From Patiria miniata (lineage: Eukaryota; Echinodermata; Asteroidea; Valvatida; Asterinidae): a DNA stretch of 64,000 nt. Numbering within the stretch: the first letter of the stretch is position 1; every line of letters begins with the position of its first letter. Made by a program: the position numbers and the translations under genes. Where the stretch lies: the NCBI RefSeq assembly GCF_015706575.1, contig NW_024037069.1:38213315-38277314 (forward strand). Reading direction: 5' to 3'. The notes beneath the pieces were generated by a model. The model made no database searches. It was not told the origin of the DNA and saw nothing but the letters and a program-made list of their open reading frames with translations. Positions 22,080 through 32,760 of the stretch are shown piece by piece.

Positions 22080-23343
22080 GTCAGGTGGCTTAGATCTAAT
22101 TTTCGTCAAGATCGTGACCGACTGGTCCAAAGCACCAAACTTGGCAGATATATTCTTATAGACCTAGAGAAGATATTTAGAAGGGGTGACACCTGAAATT
22201 CTTTTGGGAAGGGTGCCTAATTTGCATAAATCGTTAATCCCTGTCGTGTAATATATTTATTCCCATATTTGGGTATATTTCCATTTTTTATTTTTGTGAA
22301 AAGTGTATTTTGGGGATTCTAGTTACATATCTTTACTTAAATAACATTTTCCAAAGCATATAAGTGACTGAATAGTTATGAGGACATAGTAACGATCCAA
22401 AATGGCTACTATTATGCCCTAAAATTGCACACATTTACCTTGTCTCCAGATATCATCAATTAGTCTTGCCAAACATTAGCATTGATGAACTTCAAATTCA
22501 CCAAGTAGCTTACTGGTACAGCTACCCTATTAAAACCTTATGCAAAATCATGTGAACAATGATAACATTGTGATATTAAGCTCAGAAAACAAAAACTGGG
22601 AAAAACGAGGTGTCCATAAATTAGGCTAACAAGTAGGTGAAGGGTTGCCTAACATGGAACACTGGAACAAGTTCAAGGAAATTCCCCTAATTATTGTTGA
22701 GAAAACGTTTTGGCGTAGACAAAATTATTGTAAACAACAATAATCTCTTATTTAGGGGGATTTTGTTGAACTTGTTTAAGTCCCCACGTTACCCTTCCCG
22801 TACTAGCCCAATTTACGGACACCACATTTTCTCCCCTTTTTTGGTCTTTTGGGCTAAACATCACGATGTTATCAATTTTCACTTGATTTCCCACTTATTT
22901 TTGTTAGGGTAACTATGCCAGTAAGTAACTTTGTTAAGTTGAAGCTCATCAATACCCACGTTCGGCGAGACTAGTTGATGATATCTGAGGAAAAGGTAAA
23001 TGCGCGTAACTTTAGGGTAAAATAGTAGCAATTTTGGTTCTTGACTATGTCCTCCTAAGTATTCAGTCACTTATATGTTTTACAAAATGTTTTGAAGTAA
23101 GAATATGCAAGTAGAATCACCAAAATACACTTTTCAAAAAATAAAAATATAAAAATATACCCAAATATGGAAATAAATATATTACACGGCAGGGATTAAC
23201 GATTTATGCAAATTAGGCACCCTTCCCAAAAGAATTTCAGGTGTCACCCCTTCTAAATATCTTCTCTAGGGCTATAAGAATCTATCTGCCAAGTTTGGTG
23301 CTTTGGACCAGTCGGTCACGATTCCGACCATATGCCACCTGAC
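22080..23343. mobile_element. Full-length palindromic (foldback) element, 1.26 kb
   Basis: The whole unit is an imperfect inverted repeat with its centre near 22.71 kb. The ends are GTCAGGTGGC and GCCACCTGAC, each bordered by TA. Matching arm segments include GCATAAATCGTTAATCCC (about 22213) against its inverse (about 23195), and TTCCCCTAATTATTG-type sequence flanking the centre. There is no transposase frame. TA borders fit a Tc1/mariner-type target choice. Confidence 0.8.
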
Positions 23344-23673
23344 TATATTCAATGGAAATTAAAGAAAGATTATATGACCTCTATCTATTTTCTTTTCAAT
23401 TTTACCATAATTTGCCTAGTAGATTTTTTTTATCTATATCCCCCTCCCCAAAACTATCCTTCAACGGTTGCCGATCTCTGGCCCAGTTCTAGCACCCATC
23501 TTTTGCCGATCGAGTAAACGAAACCTGGAAGCCACAAGTCCCAAATGCTTAATTCCCATAGACAAATACACGTACCGGCAAGGTCCCCTTGTTGTCCCAT
23601 TACTATCATCGCAAAGATTCTTGTGTGTGTTTTCTTTGTAGATGCCCAAAACACTGAACTATGAATATCTTAA

Positions 23674-24191
23674 TTAAAGGGAAAATACAACATTTGCAAA
23701 CATCAAAAAATAAAACTACCAAATCATTTTGAAATACCTTGCTGGACTGTTAGTGAATGACAGTGTAAAGCATCCTATAAAATCATGGCACCTGGTATAC
23801 TGTCATTTTCAAGAAAAGTGGTATTTTTGTATCAATTTCCAACGCTGGTCAGCCGACCAGCGTTGGAAAAAAAATGGCTTTTTTCAAATACTGGCCCCAA
23901 TTGACCATCGCACTTGTTTGCAATCGATTACACACCTATGAACGGGTACAAGCCAGCTAGACTGCTTCCCTGACCTTACAATTCCCCAATGTATGTAAAC
24001 TGCTCCTTCTTATATGGAGTCAGGGAACCAGACTACAGGAAAATGATTGTTTTTCTTGGTTTTTATAGCATTTTCGAACCCAAAACCTAAAAAAAAGTCA
24101 GTGTAACTATATTTGCTATATATTTCCAACCCCCCAATTCCATCCATTTCTGAAAATTACAGCAAAAGCAAATGATGTATATTCCCTTTAA
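23674..24191. mobile_element. TTAA-flanked MITE, AGGGAA family, copy 1
   Basis: Exact TTAA borders (23674-23677 and 24188-24191) enclose inverted ends AGGGAAAATACAACATTTGC and GCAAATGATGTATATTCCCT. A second copy is at 42794-43326 and a truncated one at about 35120-35340. TTAA targets are typical of piggyBac-type transposases. The centre holds a palindrome around GGTCAGCCGACC. Confidence 0.75.
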
Positions 24192-24401
24192 TTGCTGTTT
24201 AGGGTTGAACTTTTAAGTACACTTGGGCACGTCTTCGGGCCAAAACTTGAGTCTGGCACAAGGCAACTTTTACTGCGGGCTACTTGGCAACTTCTGTTAA
24301 AATGCTGTGCGCAAGTGTTTCAGCCGTGTTTTTGTTGTGAGTGGGTGGAGACCAATTCGGGCATAGTATCAATTTTCAGTTTTCCCCCATACACAATAAT
24401 A

Positions 24402-24819
24402 CACTCAACCAAAAACTACTCAAAAACTACTGGGCACATCTTGCTCAAATTACGACTGATCAGTACAGAAATTCCTTAGCAATCCAGCCATACTCTTTGT
24501 TTGGCCCAAAACAGTGATAATGTGTACAAAATAATGCAATTTATGACAAATGGTACCGGGAAAAAAATTGCACTTGCGTATACGTGCAAGGTGGTGAGTG
24601 TGAACCACAACTTCCACGTATACAAAAGTGCAACTGGTTTCGGTATCATTTGTCATAAATTGCATAAATTCGTACACATTATCACTGTTTTGGGCCAAAT
24701 AAAGAGTATGGCTGGATTGCTAAGGACTTTCTGTACTGATTAGTCGTTATTTGAGCTCATAAAATGTTTGAGTTACACAAAAAAGTATTGGAAGGGGGAC
24801 TTCCTTTTTTGGTTGAGTG
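24402..24819. mobile_element. Palindromic MITE with CACTCAACCAAAAA ends
   Basis: Bordered by TA on both sides, with ends CACTCAACCAAAAA and TTTTTTGGTTGAGTG. Inner arms also match over more than 100 bp, for example CTTAGCAATCCAGCCATAC against its inverse at about 24707-24725. The end sequence and TA target fit Tc1/mariner-type elements. No coding frame. Confidence 0.8.
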
Positions 24820-24831
24820 TATCTTAGAAAC

Positions 24832-25345
24832 AGCACAGCAACTTATTTGGAGCACAAACAGAAGACGAAAATTAAAGAGAAAAAAAATGAGTTTGTTGCT
24901 TTTATTGTATGACCATTCATTACCAATGCTACGGAATTATAATGATATAATTAACTTCAACAAATCTTGTAAATATCTCTAATCATATAATCGGAGTTTT
25001 GTCGTCCTATTACAATTGCTGGATTCTTAAATTCTTGGATGAAATAGACTGGTTGCAATATGTTTACGAATATGACAAAATTATTGCAAAGTACGCTGAT
25101 TTAAAAGTGTTATCTTCATGAGCATTCAGCTACTGTACGAGATTGATACAAATTGACACGCATTGCTAAATGTATAAATGGTATACCCTGAAACTACGCA
25201 TTGGCCGAAATAGAGATACAAAAAAGAGAATTATAAAAGTTCAAAGTTTGAAAGCCAAATAATCAAGTTGACTTTGATTCTTTGACGCCTGTACCCTAGT
25301 TGCAAGTCAATAACAACGTCCATCCGACTGCACAGGCCAGCTTTA
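24832..25345. other. Intergenic, 3' flank of the ependymin-related gene
   Basis: AT-rich with no credible coding frame, repeat or RNA gene that I can recognise. It probably includes only a short 3' UTR, since the poly(A) signal overlaps the stop codon. Confidence 0.4.
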
Positions 25346-25347
25346 TT
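25342..25347 (-). terminator. Poly(A) signal overlapping the ependymin stop codon
   Basis: On the minus strand the stop and signal overlap as TAATAAAG, so the AATAAA begins inside the stop codon at 25346-25348. Confidence 0.55.
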
Positions 25348-25638
25348 ACACCAGCATCATATCTGGGAGTGTGTCAAACATCGTTGGTTCCTTGCCGTTG
25401 CTGAACATCTGCGGGTCGCGAAAAAAACAACAACATTTTATCACAAAACTGCAACCAAGATATTTTCAAACAATTTCAAAGGACAAAATATTAACAAAAT
25501 AAATGTTATGTAGTTATCAGTAAACGAATATTGGAGGATGTCGTGTACAGGGACCATCAATAGAAATGGTGCTGGTCCGAGATACCTTTTGCGGCTCAGA
25601 AAAACTAGATGGTTACATCAACATTTTTGATTATCACT

Positions 25639-25672
<34 letters not shown>

Positions 25673-28600
25673 GCAATAATAAGTTAGGATTTATATAGCG
25701 CCCGTCCATAAAAGAAATCACGCTCCTATAGGTTCTTATAATACAAATCATGTTAATAATTTTTGATGTGAAATGCATATACTGCTTATTATTGTGCCAG
25801 ATGTAATAACCAATCAAAATGGTGATTCAAAAAGCATTTTTCTTCGTATAGCCGCATTATAGGCTTCACGTATCCCATACGCATACATTTGTTTGTAATG
25901 ATGTTCGTATCCTAAATGCGTTTACGGTACCGATACGATAAAGTCATTTAATGCGGTACTATACTCAAAGTGATCCTTACCGTTGGACAATAGTCAGGCA
26001 CGGTGAAATATTCAGACGGGTTCTTGATGCCACTGACATAGTTGAAATATCCAGCAAGTTCCATATAAGACACTGGGAAATAGAAAAAAAAAACAATTGA
26101 AACGGTTTGAACATGAATTTATAGGTCTAATTTATGGGTTTGCAACAAACCTGTGTGCTTATTAAGTGCCAAGCTGTTCCAATGTACAGCCAAACAACCA
26201 ACAACAACTTCCGGAGTATGTTTTTTTTTAACTTGAAAGAGTTATAACTTTTGTTTAACATGGGACATTATGTAGCAAGATATGGGGGCAGAGGGACCCT
26301 CCAATCGAACACCTCTTTTGTGTTGGGCATTGCGTTCCCGGAAACCCAGGAATTCTTTTCAGACATCTATAGGGGGATGATTGTGTTCCCCCCGGCCCTG
26401 TAGCGCCGATTGGACTAACTTAAGGGCTTACAAGAAACTTTGTCACGGTGGGGGTGGGGGGCAGGGGCGGGGGGGGGGGGGCTTAATTGGGGTGGGTTAT
26501 AACAAACCAAACAACTTTGTGAAACAGCGATATCTCCCGTCTCTTTTAGTCTTATGTTCGTCCTGAAACGTTGGATCTTGTTATTGCGTAGTAACGAAAA
26601 GTTCAAACACCTTTTGTATTCTGCACTTGAATTTTTTTTCGCTCAGTAAGACTGGTAACTGTTTAACTCCGTATGTTTTCATGATTTACGAACATGACAA
26701 CGATGTTTGAGTCGCTGTTGTGCCTGTCGGCAGCCAATAGGTATGACGTCTAAGGTGCATGTTCTTACCATCGCCTTCCACTCCAGACGTGAGGAAACTG
26801 CTGGGAAGACAGTCTCCCTGAGTCACCGACAGGGAGCCCTGGCCAGCCCCGCGTTCAGTCTTGTAAGCCACGTAAAACACGTCAATAGTCAGCTTATTGT
26901 CGCCCAAGTACATGGATTGGCCAAAGGTGGCGTTCTCTGAAATAAAATTTTGAAAAAAAGTTAATAGCGTTCTTAAAAGAGGGAGAACAGGGCTTAATTC
27001 TGGCGGGGGGGGGGGGGCTGCTATATGTGCGTTTTATTTTGAGGGGATGAAGGAGGCTTTAGTTTAGAGTAAATAAAGGATTAAGCCTATTTCTATACCG
27101 GGTGAGTAAAAAAAAAAGCGAAACCCAAATGTCGGGACTATTGTTAGTGACGTTCTGCATGTAGCACTTTCAAAATCTAGAATATGAAAGCCCAATTCAT
27201 AAGCTTTCGTTTAGTACAAGAATCGTTCAAATAGGCCTACTTTAAAGTTACGGAATTTTAAACACAACGGCCGTTTTAAAGTTCTGTCCACAGATCACAA
27301 AAAAAGGTTTGCGTTCTTTCAGTTAAACGAAAAGAATTCAAAAACACATCCCAATGTGATTTGTTTACAATTTGCTGGGGAAAAAACACATACCTTTTTG
27401 TGATCCGTGTAGAACTTTAAACGGTGGTTGTGTTTAAAATTCCGTAACTTGAAAAGTATATGAGTAATTTAGATGTACTGAAAGAAAGCTTATGAATGGG
27501 GCTTTCATATCCTAGATTTTGAAAGTGCTACATGCAGAACTTCACTAAAACACTGTCCCGACCAAGGGCGGATCCAGGGGGGGGGGGGGCCAAAGGGGGC
27601 CATGCCTCCCCCCCCCCCAAAAAAAAACCCGAAACCAATTGTTTTTGTTTTTTTATGTGACGTCGCAAAAGAGGCAGGCAATGAGTACACCACCATCTTT
27701 TCCTCAAAAAACATTGGCTAAAGTGGTCAGAAATTGCCTCAGATCGCACCAGAGAGCATCGAGAATCAAAAAAATTTCGGGGCCCTTAAGCGGGCCCCGA
27801 ACCCCGGCCCACGCCGTAATTTTTTGACCCACTTTTTGGGAGACACAATCTATTTTTTTTGCCCCCCCCCCCCCAAAAAAATTGTGTTCTGGATCCGCCA
27901 TTGTTCCCGACATACGGGTTTCGTTACTCACCGGGAACACAATGGGAGATGGGTCCCGCTAGCCGAAGCTTCTCGCACCGTTGCATCTTTGGTTCAAGGC
28001 GATATTCAGCGCCCTGTGTATATGCCGGACGAAGAAAATAAATGCAATTCTTCAAGACTGCCGTTATATTTCAAAAATCTAGCTACATATAATACATATA
28101 TTATATATTGAAGGTTCTTTTCCGATAAACATTGTAACATTAAATGCAAAACGATTTTCATGTTAGGTTTTTACTTTCATTATCGCTCTAAAACAAAAGA
28201 GTAATCTCGCCAAGAGAGAAACCCAATTTTAAAACCTGCATGCGTTTCCCAGACGCAAAAAATTCCAGTAAAAGTGATACAATGATATATTTTTTTTACG
28301 ACAGATTTTCCTTACATCTTTGAAGTCATAAATGACTTGGAAATCCATGGTTCGCCCATCCTCGATACGGTCTCCTATCTTGGCAATGCGCTTATTGGTG
28401 TAATCGAATGCGAGTTTACAAGTCTCATAAATGGCGGAGCCTTTTCCTGCCCGATCCATGCCAACCTGACGACCTGAAATATAAATATCACAAAAATCTT
28501 GGGTTTCTAAAGAGGGTGAGTCAAAAAGAAGTTGACCCGAATGAATGATTTTCTTTTCTTAAGCAGCAATCAAATTTGAAACACCAATGACGTATAAATA

Positions 28601-30317
28601 GCATATTCTTCCACTCGTCTAAAAAAAGAAACAATTATTACTGAAATTAATCCATGCTGTCAGAGTTACGCACGTTTAGGCCAAAAAAAAAAGTCTCCGG
28701 TTTCTGGTATGCGCGCGCGTCGACGCAGCCATGCGCGTCGGCAAAATGAAAAAGTTTTTTTTTTCAATACAAGATGATGTCTCAAAACTGCCAAACTCAC
28801 TGGTTTGACTGGAATTCTGCTGCTGCACAATTTTAACGTGTTTTTAGATGGGGTTATGATCGAGAATAAGCTTTATGTGGCCTCTCTGGACTCCCATATA
28901 TTTGCACTAAGTTTAGTCGTGCACCATTTGCAGTCATCAGCCGACATTTGAAGCAAAAAAAAAAAAAAAACAGGTAAAAAAAAAAAAAAAAGCCGCGTCG
29001 CCGCACCACTTTTGGGGCAAGCTCCATACCAGAAACCGGAGACTTTTTTTTTTGGCCTTACTAAACGAACCCATTTTTATAGCTGTCCGTGGAATGCCAT
29101 TGGAAGCTATTGAGCTAGCCGAGTGAGATTTACAGATTGCATAGCATTCGAATACAAATGAGATTTAAATCAAGACTGTAACATAATTTTCACCGTAAGA
29201 TTTTGTGTTATGAATACGAGGAACACGTCATCTATTTTTTTTTTCTGAAATATTTATTGAGGTATGCTTTCCTTTGCAAGTTCTCCATTCATCGTGGTGG
29301 GAAAACGTCCATGTTTCATTGTATTTAATGGGTATTCATCAGTTCGTAAAACGGTAAATGATCAGTGATGGGCAGTTGAATCTTTTAATCTTCATTTAAA
29401 AAAAAATATTTTAAAATAGACGGTAATTTGGGAATGGAGTATCAAATTAAGTGAAATTTTCACAGTTACTAGTCAATATTATACAACACCTGAATAAATC
29501 CCCGTCGTCTGATTGGTGGATCGTTGATCACATGTCATTGAATTATTCGTACCAATGCACGGCGTGCGCGTGGCGCGCAGCGCGCAGTGCAATGGAGGTA
29601 CTATTGCACTGTGATTAGAAGTACCATTGCACTGTCACTGCACATGTTGCCGATGGTGGCGCTGTGGTGTTTAAATTGGCAATAAAAGTTCTGAACTTAT
29701 TGAACTGTTTGAGTTCTAAACTTATGGAAAAGTTTTAAATTGAGAAAAATTGAATATGATAACTCTGAACTCGTCAAACTTGTAAACAATTTTTAACTTG
29801 AATAAATTGGCTATTAAAAGTCAACCAATCAGATGACGAGGATTTATTCAGGTGTTAAAATATATAAAACAAATAATGAATGTTTCACGTTCGTGCAATA
29901 GAAAGAATAATTTCATTCGGTGACAGATGAAATTATTCTTACCATTGCAACATGAAATGTTCCATGGAACATTTCATCTGTCACCTCATGAAATTATTCT
30001 TACCATTGCACTCACAAACATTCATTATTTGTAAAACATATACTTGTATACCTTTTGTGTGTGTGTGTGAGAGAGAAATGGAGCGAGCCACATATTTTTA
30101 AAATATTTTTTTTTCTTATTCGGTCACTTCTATGCTGGTATCCATTGCCATAGTTACGCGTACCAGAATCGTTAACCATGGAGGACCATCTATTAATCAC
30201 ACAAATGCGATACTTACCCTCCGATATTTCGAATTGGTCTGGGTAACAGCAGGGCTTCTGCGCGTACGTTGTCGCCGCGACCACAAGAAGCAGACACACA
30301 ACCGACTGAACACCCAT
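25346..30317 (-). CDS. Ependymin-related secreted protein
   Basis: Six exons join in phase: 30218-30317, 28316-28473, 27932-28013, 26769-26936, 25981-26072, 25346-25408, giving 220 aa, the usual size for the family. Residues 1-19 form a signal peptide (MGVQSVVCLLLVVAATTYA). Family features follow: an early Cys pair (KPCCYPDQFE), YETCKLAFDYTNKRIAK, a Cys before the Asn-glycosylation site (HCVPENATF), GDCLPSSF, and the C-terminal GIKNPSEYFTVPDYC. Ependymin-related proteins are secreted or lysosomal and adopt a lipid-binding-type fold; vertebrate EPDR1 is the nearest named relative, but the family has many paralogues in marine invertebrates, so I give no symbol. The odd point is exon 3 (27932-28013): its GTGAGTAA donor lies in the terminal inverted repeat of a MITE at 27098-27934. 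Expression pattern cannot be told from sequence. Confidence 0.93.
25633..25722 (-). repeat. SINE tail with (AAT)n and GCGC motif
   Basis: An (AAT)n run of about 35 bp is followed by GGATTTATATAGCGCC, the inverse of the tail seen in the SINE at 9612. Only the 3' end of the element is present, in intron 5 of the ependymin-related gene. Confidence 0.5.
27098..27934. mobile_element. Palindromic MITE with GGGTGAGTAA ends, interrupted copy
   Basis: The left end (TA then CCGGGTGAGTAA) and right end (TTACTCACCGGG) are inverted, and arms match throughout, for example AAAATCTAGAATATGAAAGC against its inverse near 27.51 kb. A complete relative is at 58447-58952. A hAT-like element at 27563-27903 splits this copy. 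The right end abuts exon 3 of the ependymin-related gene and supplies its 5' splice site. Confidence 0.85.
27563..27903. mobile_element. hAT-like element nested in the MITE
   Basis: Ends are CAAGGGCGGATCCAG and CTGGATCCGCCATTG (inverse, one mismatch), flanked by GTCCCGAC (27555-27562) and TTCCCGAC (27904-27911), an 8-bp duplication with one difference. Inner sequence is G- and C-rich runs. Comparison with the uninterrupted copy at 58.9 kb confirms the insertion point. Confidence 0.75.
28676..29060. mobile_element. MITE with TTAGGCC ends, type 2, copy 1
   Basis: Inverted ends: TTAGGCC, an A-run and GTCTCCGGTTTCTGGTATG at left, with the inverse CATACCAGAAACCGGAGAC, a T-run and GGCCTTA at right. 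It is 385 bp with two A-runs inside. A close copy is at 54307-54675. It lies in intron 1 of the ependymin-related gene. Confidence 0.8.
29485..29856. mobile_element. MITE with AACACCTGAATAAATCC ends
   Basis: About 33-bp inverted ends: AACACCTGAATAAATCC then CGTCGTCTGATTGGT, matched by ACCAATCAGATGACGAGG and ATTCAGGTGTT. It lies in intron 1 of the ependymin-related gene. Repeated CCATTGCACTGT motifs occur inside. No coding frame. Confidence 0.75.
29869..30032. mobile_element. Small MITE with ACAAATAATGAATGTTT ends
   Basis: 164 bp, inverted ends ACAAATAATGAATG and CATTCATTATTTGT, with an exact inner palindrome GAAATGTTCCATGGAACATT and repeated GAAATTATTCTTACCATTGC. It lies directly beside the previous MITE. 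Confidence 0.75.
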
Positions 30318-30447
30318 GATTTCTTGGGGAAATATTAAAAGACAGTGAAGGGATAGGCAAAAATCAGTACGGAGACTTCAATAAAATTGCTCTGTTATCT
30401 AACGAGAGACGTTTCTTGTTCTGACAGTAGCCTATCGACGACCCCGT

Positions 30448-30458
30448 TCTTATAAACC
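30448..30458 (-). promoter_or_regulatory. TATA-like box upstream of the ependymin-related gene
   Basis: Read on the minus strand, GGTTTATAAGA lies about 135 bp upstream of the start codon. Spacing allows a short 5' UTR. No other core element is clear. Confidence 0.35.
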
Positions 30459-31950
30459 ATGTATGATGTGACCAAGCGTCACATGACTTGGGTAAACCAT
30501 GGGTAAACACAATTAATGATATGGGGAATAGACCGTATCTCGTGATGTATTATGTAATGTCAGTGAGTCACATGTTAGTGACGTGTAAGTTTTCCACGAA
30601 TGCTATTTTAGTACATTTGACGTAAGGCCGCGTGTCCGTCTGTGCTCTCATCAGGGGATCCGAGTGCAGTTTTGACAGTCCTTATATATATTACAAGTTA
30701 CAGGATCATTTGCTTTTTATTTCATGCATTTTCGTTTCCAATATAAAACCGTGACCCGCCACAGAAATTCAATGTGCAAAACCTAACCCGTTTCAGCCCA
30801 GTGAAAAGGACACTTTTCGAAATAATACACGTTTCGTGCTATCATAATACAGGCCTAGCACTCTTTCATTTCCCCCGACTGATCGTTGGAAATTTCTTAT
30901 TTTTTTTTCTATTCGAAATGACAAGAACCCAGACGGAATATATTCACGGGTTGTTTAGTACCAGTATTTGATAGTAATTCGAATAGGTGTACTTGATGAT
31001 CCTTAACTTATGCCTTTAAATTTATTTGGTGTACATAATATGATGTACATTCATCGTCCATGTTTTATATTACTATATGCCTGCCGTCCAGTTTTTGCAA
31101 GCTTAAATCACGGACCATTTTCGATCAAGCGGTTTTATTCCTTTTCGTGGTGCTGGAGGGGATGGGGTTGAGGTGTTGGAGGGCCTGGAGGTAGTGGGGT
31201 GGGGGCACGGGTGAGGGCAATTAAGGGGACGGATCCCCCTTGCTGTTAGTCGAGACCGCGGCTAACATGCCTCCCCGCCGCTACTCTCCTCCAGAGAAAT
31301 AAACTCCCAAAGAACCATAAAACCAGTGCAAAAATGCCACTATAAACATGGGCGTCGCCAGGATTTCTTTCTAGAGGGGGCAAAGCACATTTTCTACCCG
31401 AAATCCCTGTACTTTTCCAGCATATTATCGATTCATCATTGGGTTGGGGACATTCCCCCAACCCATTAAAGTAACAGCAATATGACTTCGCGCCTCTTTT
31501 TCTTTCCTCCCCCCTTTTTGTCTCCTTTTTTTTTATTTGGCTTTTCCGGGGGGGGGGGGGGGGACGTCCTTGACTGTAGATGCCTGAGAGATGAGGTATA
31601 TACAATGTATAGCTTATTTGAAAACGGTTATCATGTCCGTCTGACTCATTCCTAATGGGGCAGGGTAGACCAAAGTCCACGAAAACGTTTTTGTTGTTGT
31701 TGCCCCTTGCACGTGGATGGCATAGCATGCGTAACATAATACGAGTCAACAAGGAATACTTTGGTCATAGAATATGATGAGATCCAGGTTTGGGGGGGGG
31801 GGGGGGGGCCTCGGGTTGGGGCTTGCAGTGTTATGCTCCAAATTGACCATCGGTCCCAACTTAAACTGGGGCCATCATAAAAAGTGTTACAACTTGGAAC
31901 CATGGTCAAGTTTGAGGCGCAACAGCTGCGAGGCCCATGCGAACTGTCCC

Positions 31951-32021
31951 CGACATTTTGCAATTGGAAAGATGCTCAATTTCATCATGAAACTGAGGAT
32001 CTTTCCAATTGCAAAATTTTC
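31951..32021. repeat. Near-perfect 70-bp hairpin
   Basis: Arms ATTTTGCAATTGGAAAGAT and ATCTTTCCAATTGCAAAAT, plus TTTCATCATGAAA at the loop, give about 30 paired bases with few mismatches. It could be a tiny MITE or a small-RNA precursor; no expression evidence is available. Confidence 0.5.
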
Positions 32022-32119
32022 ATGCACTTTGGGAATATTTTAAGATGGCGGTTATGTAATCCATGGGGGACTTAATATTTTTTAAGGCTACTTACTACAG
32101 GGTGTTTAAAAGAAGTAAG

Positions 32120-32760
32120 GCCCCAAAGCACACTCTTTTTTTTGTTTACAGCTTCATAAAAAAAATTCGTGGCAAATATCTATACACATTAAAGAGGGCA
32201 TAATCCATTAGCTTTTCAACAACGAAAACTTCTTTCCAATCGGGTAAACATCTATCGAGTAATGGGCGAATGAAAACAAGTAGGCCTACCGCTTTTTAAA
32301 TTTGGTCCACGGCGACTGATATTTTGACTTCCGCACTAAGAACAGGGGCCGAAACTTGCATTTGTGGAAAAGGCTAGCAAGTAGAGGGCAGAGACAGAGC
32401 AGCACAGTAAACATCTAAGAAGTTAACCAAACAGTCCTTTTCTGGATTACCATTACTTCCAAAAGGAATGACCATTGTTGCAACAAAAAAATGAGAAATA
32501 CAAAAGAACAAAAATCATAAAGCAAGTGTTTCCTCGCCCAAAATCCATTACATTCCTGACAAATGACAACTGAGACCGTGGACAGAAGTTAAAAAAAAAT
32601 ATCGGCGCTTATTTTGAATTATGGCCATAAGTCAATAAATTTTTACCCGATTGGAAATATGTTTTCGTTATTGAAAAGCTAATGAAATAAACTCTCGAAA
32701 TAAGTATCGATATTTGTGATGTACTTTTTTAAAAGCTATGAAAAATAGGGAGTTTAGAGG
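32120..32760. mobile_element. Degenerate inverted-repeat element
   Basis: The clearest arms are about 32196-32250 (TTAGCTTTTCAACAACGAAA, CCAATCGGGTAAA) and 32642-32696 (the inverse TTTACCCGATTGGAAATATG). Weaker matches extend outward on both sides. The outer ends are uncertain. Confidence 0.5.

Noticed and set aside
27734-28111. 125-codon plus-strand frame over the nested hAT element and ependymin exon 3
   Set aside because: It is antisense to a well-supported exon and crosses homopolymer runs in a transposon.
31246-31752. 168-codon minus-strand frame
   Set aside because: It spans a G/C homopolymer run and low-complexity Lys/Arg/Pro stretches, has no domain-like pattern and no splice context.
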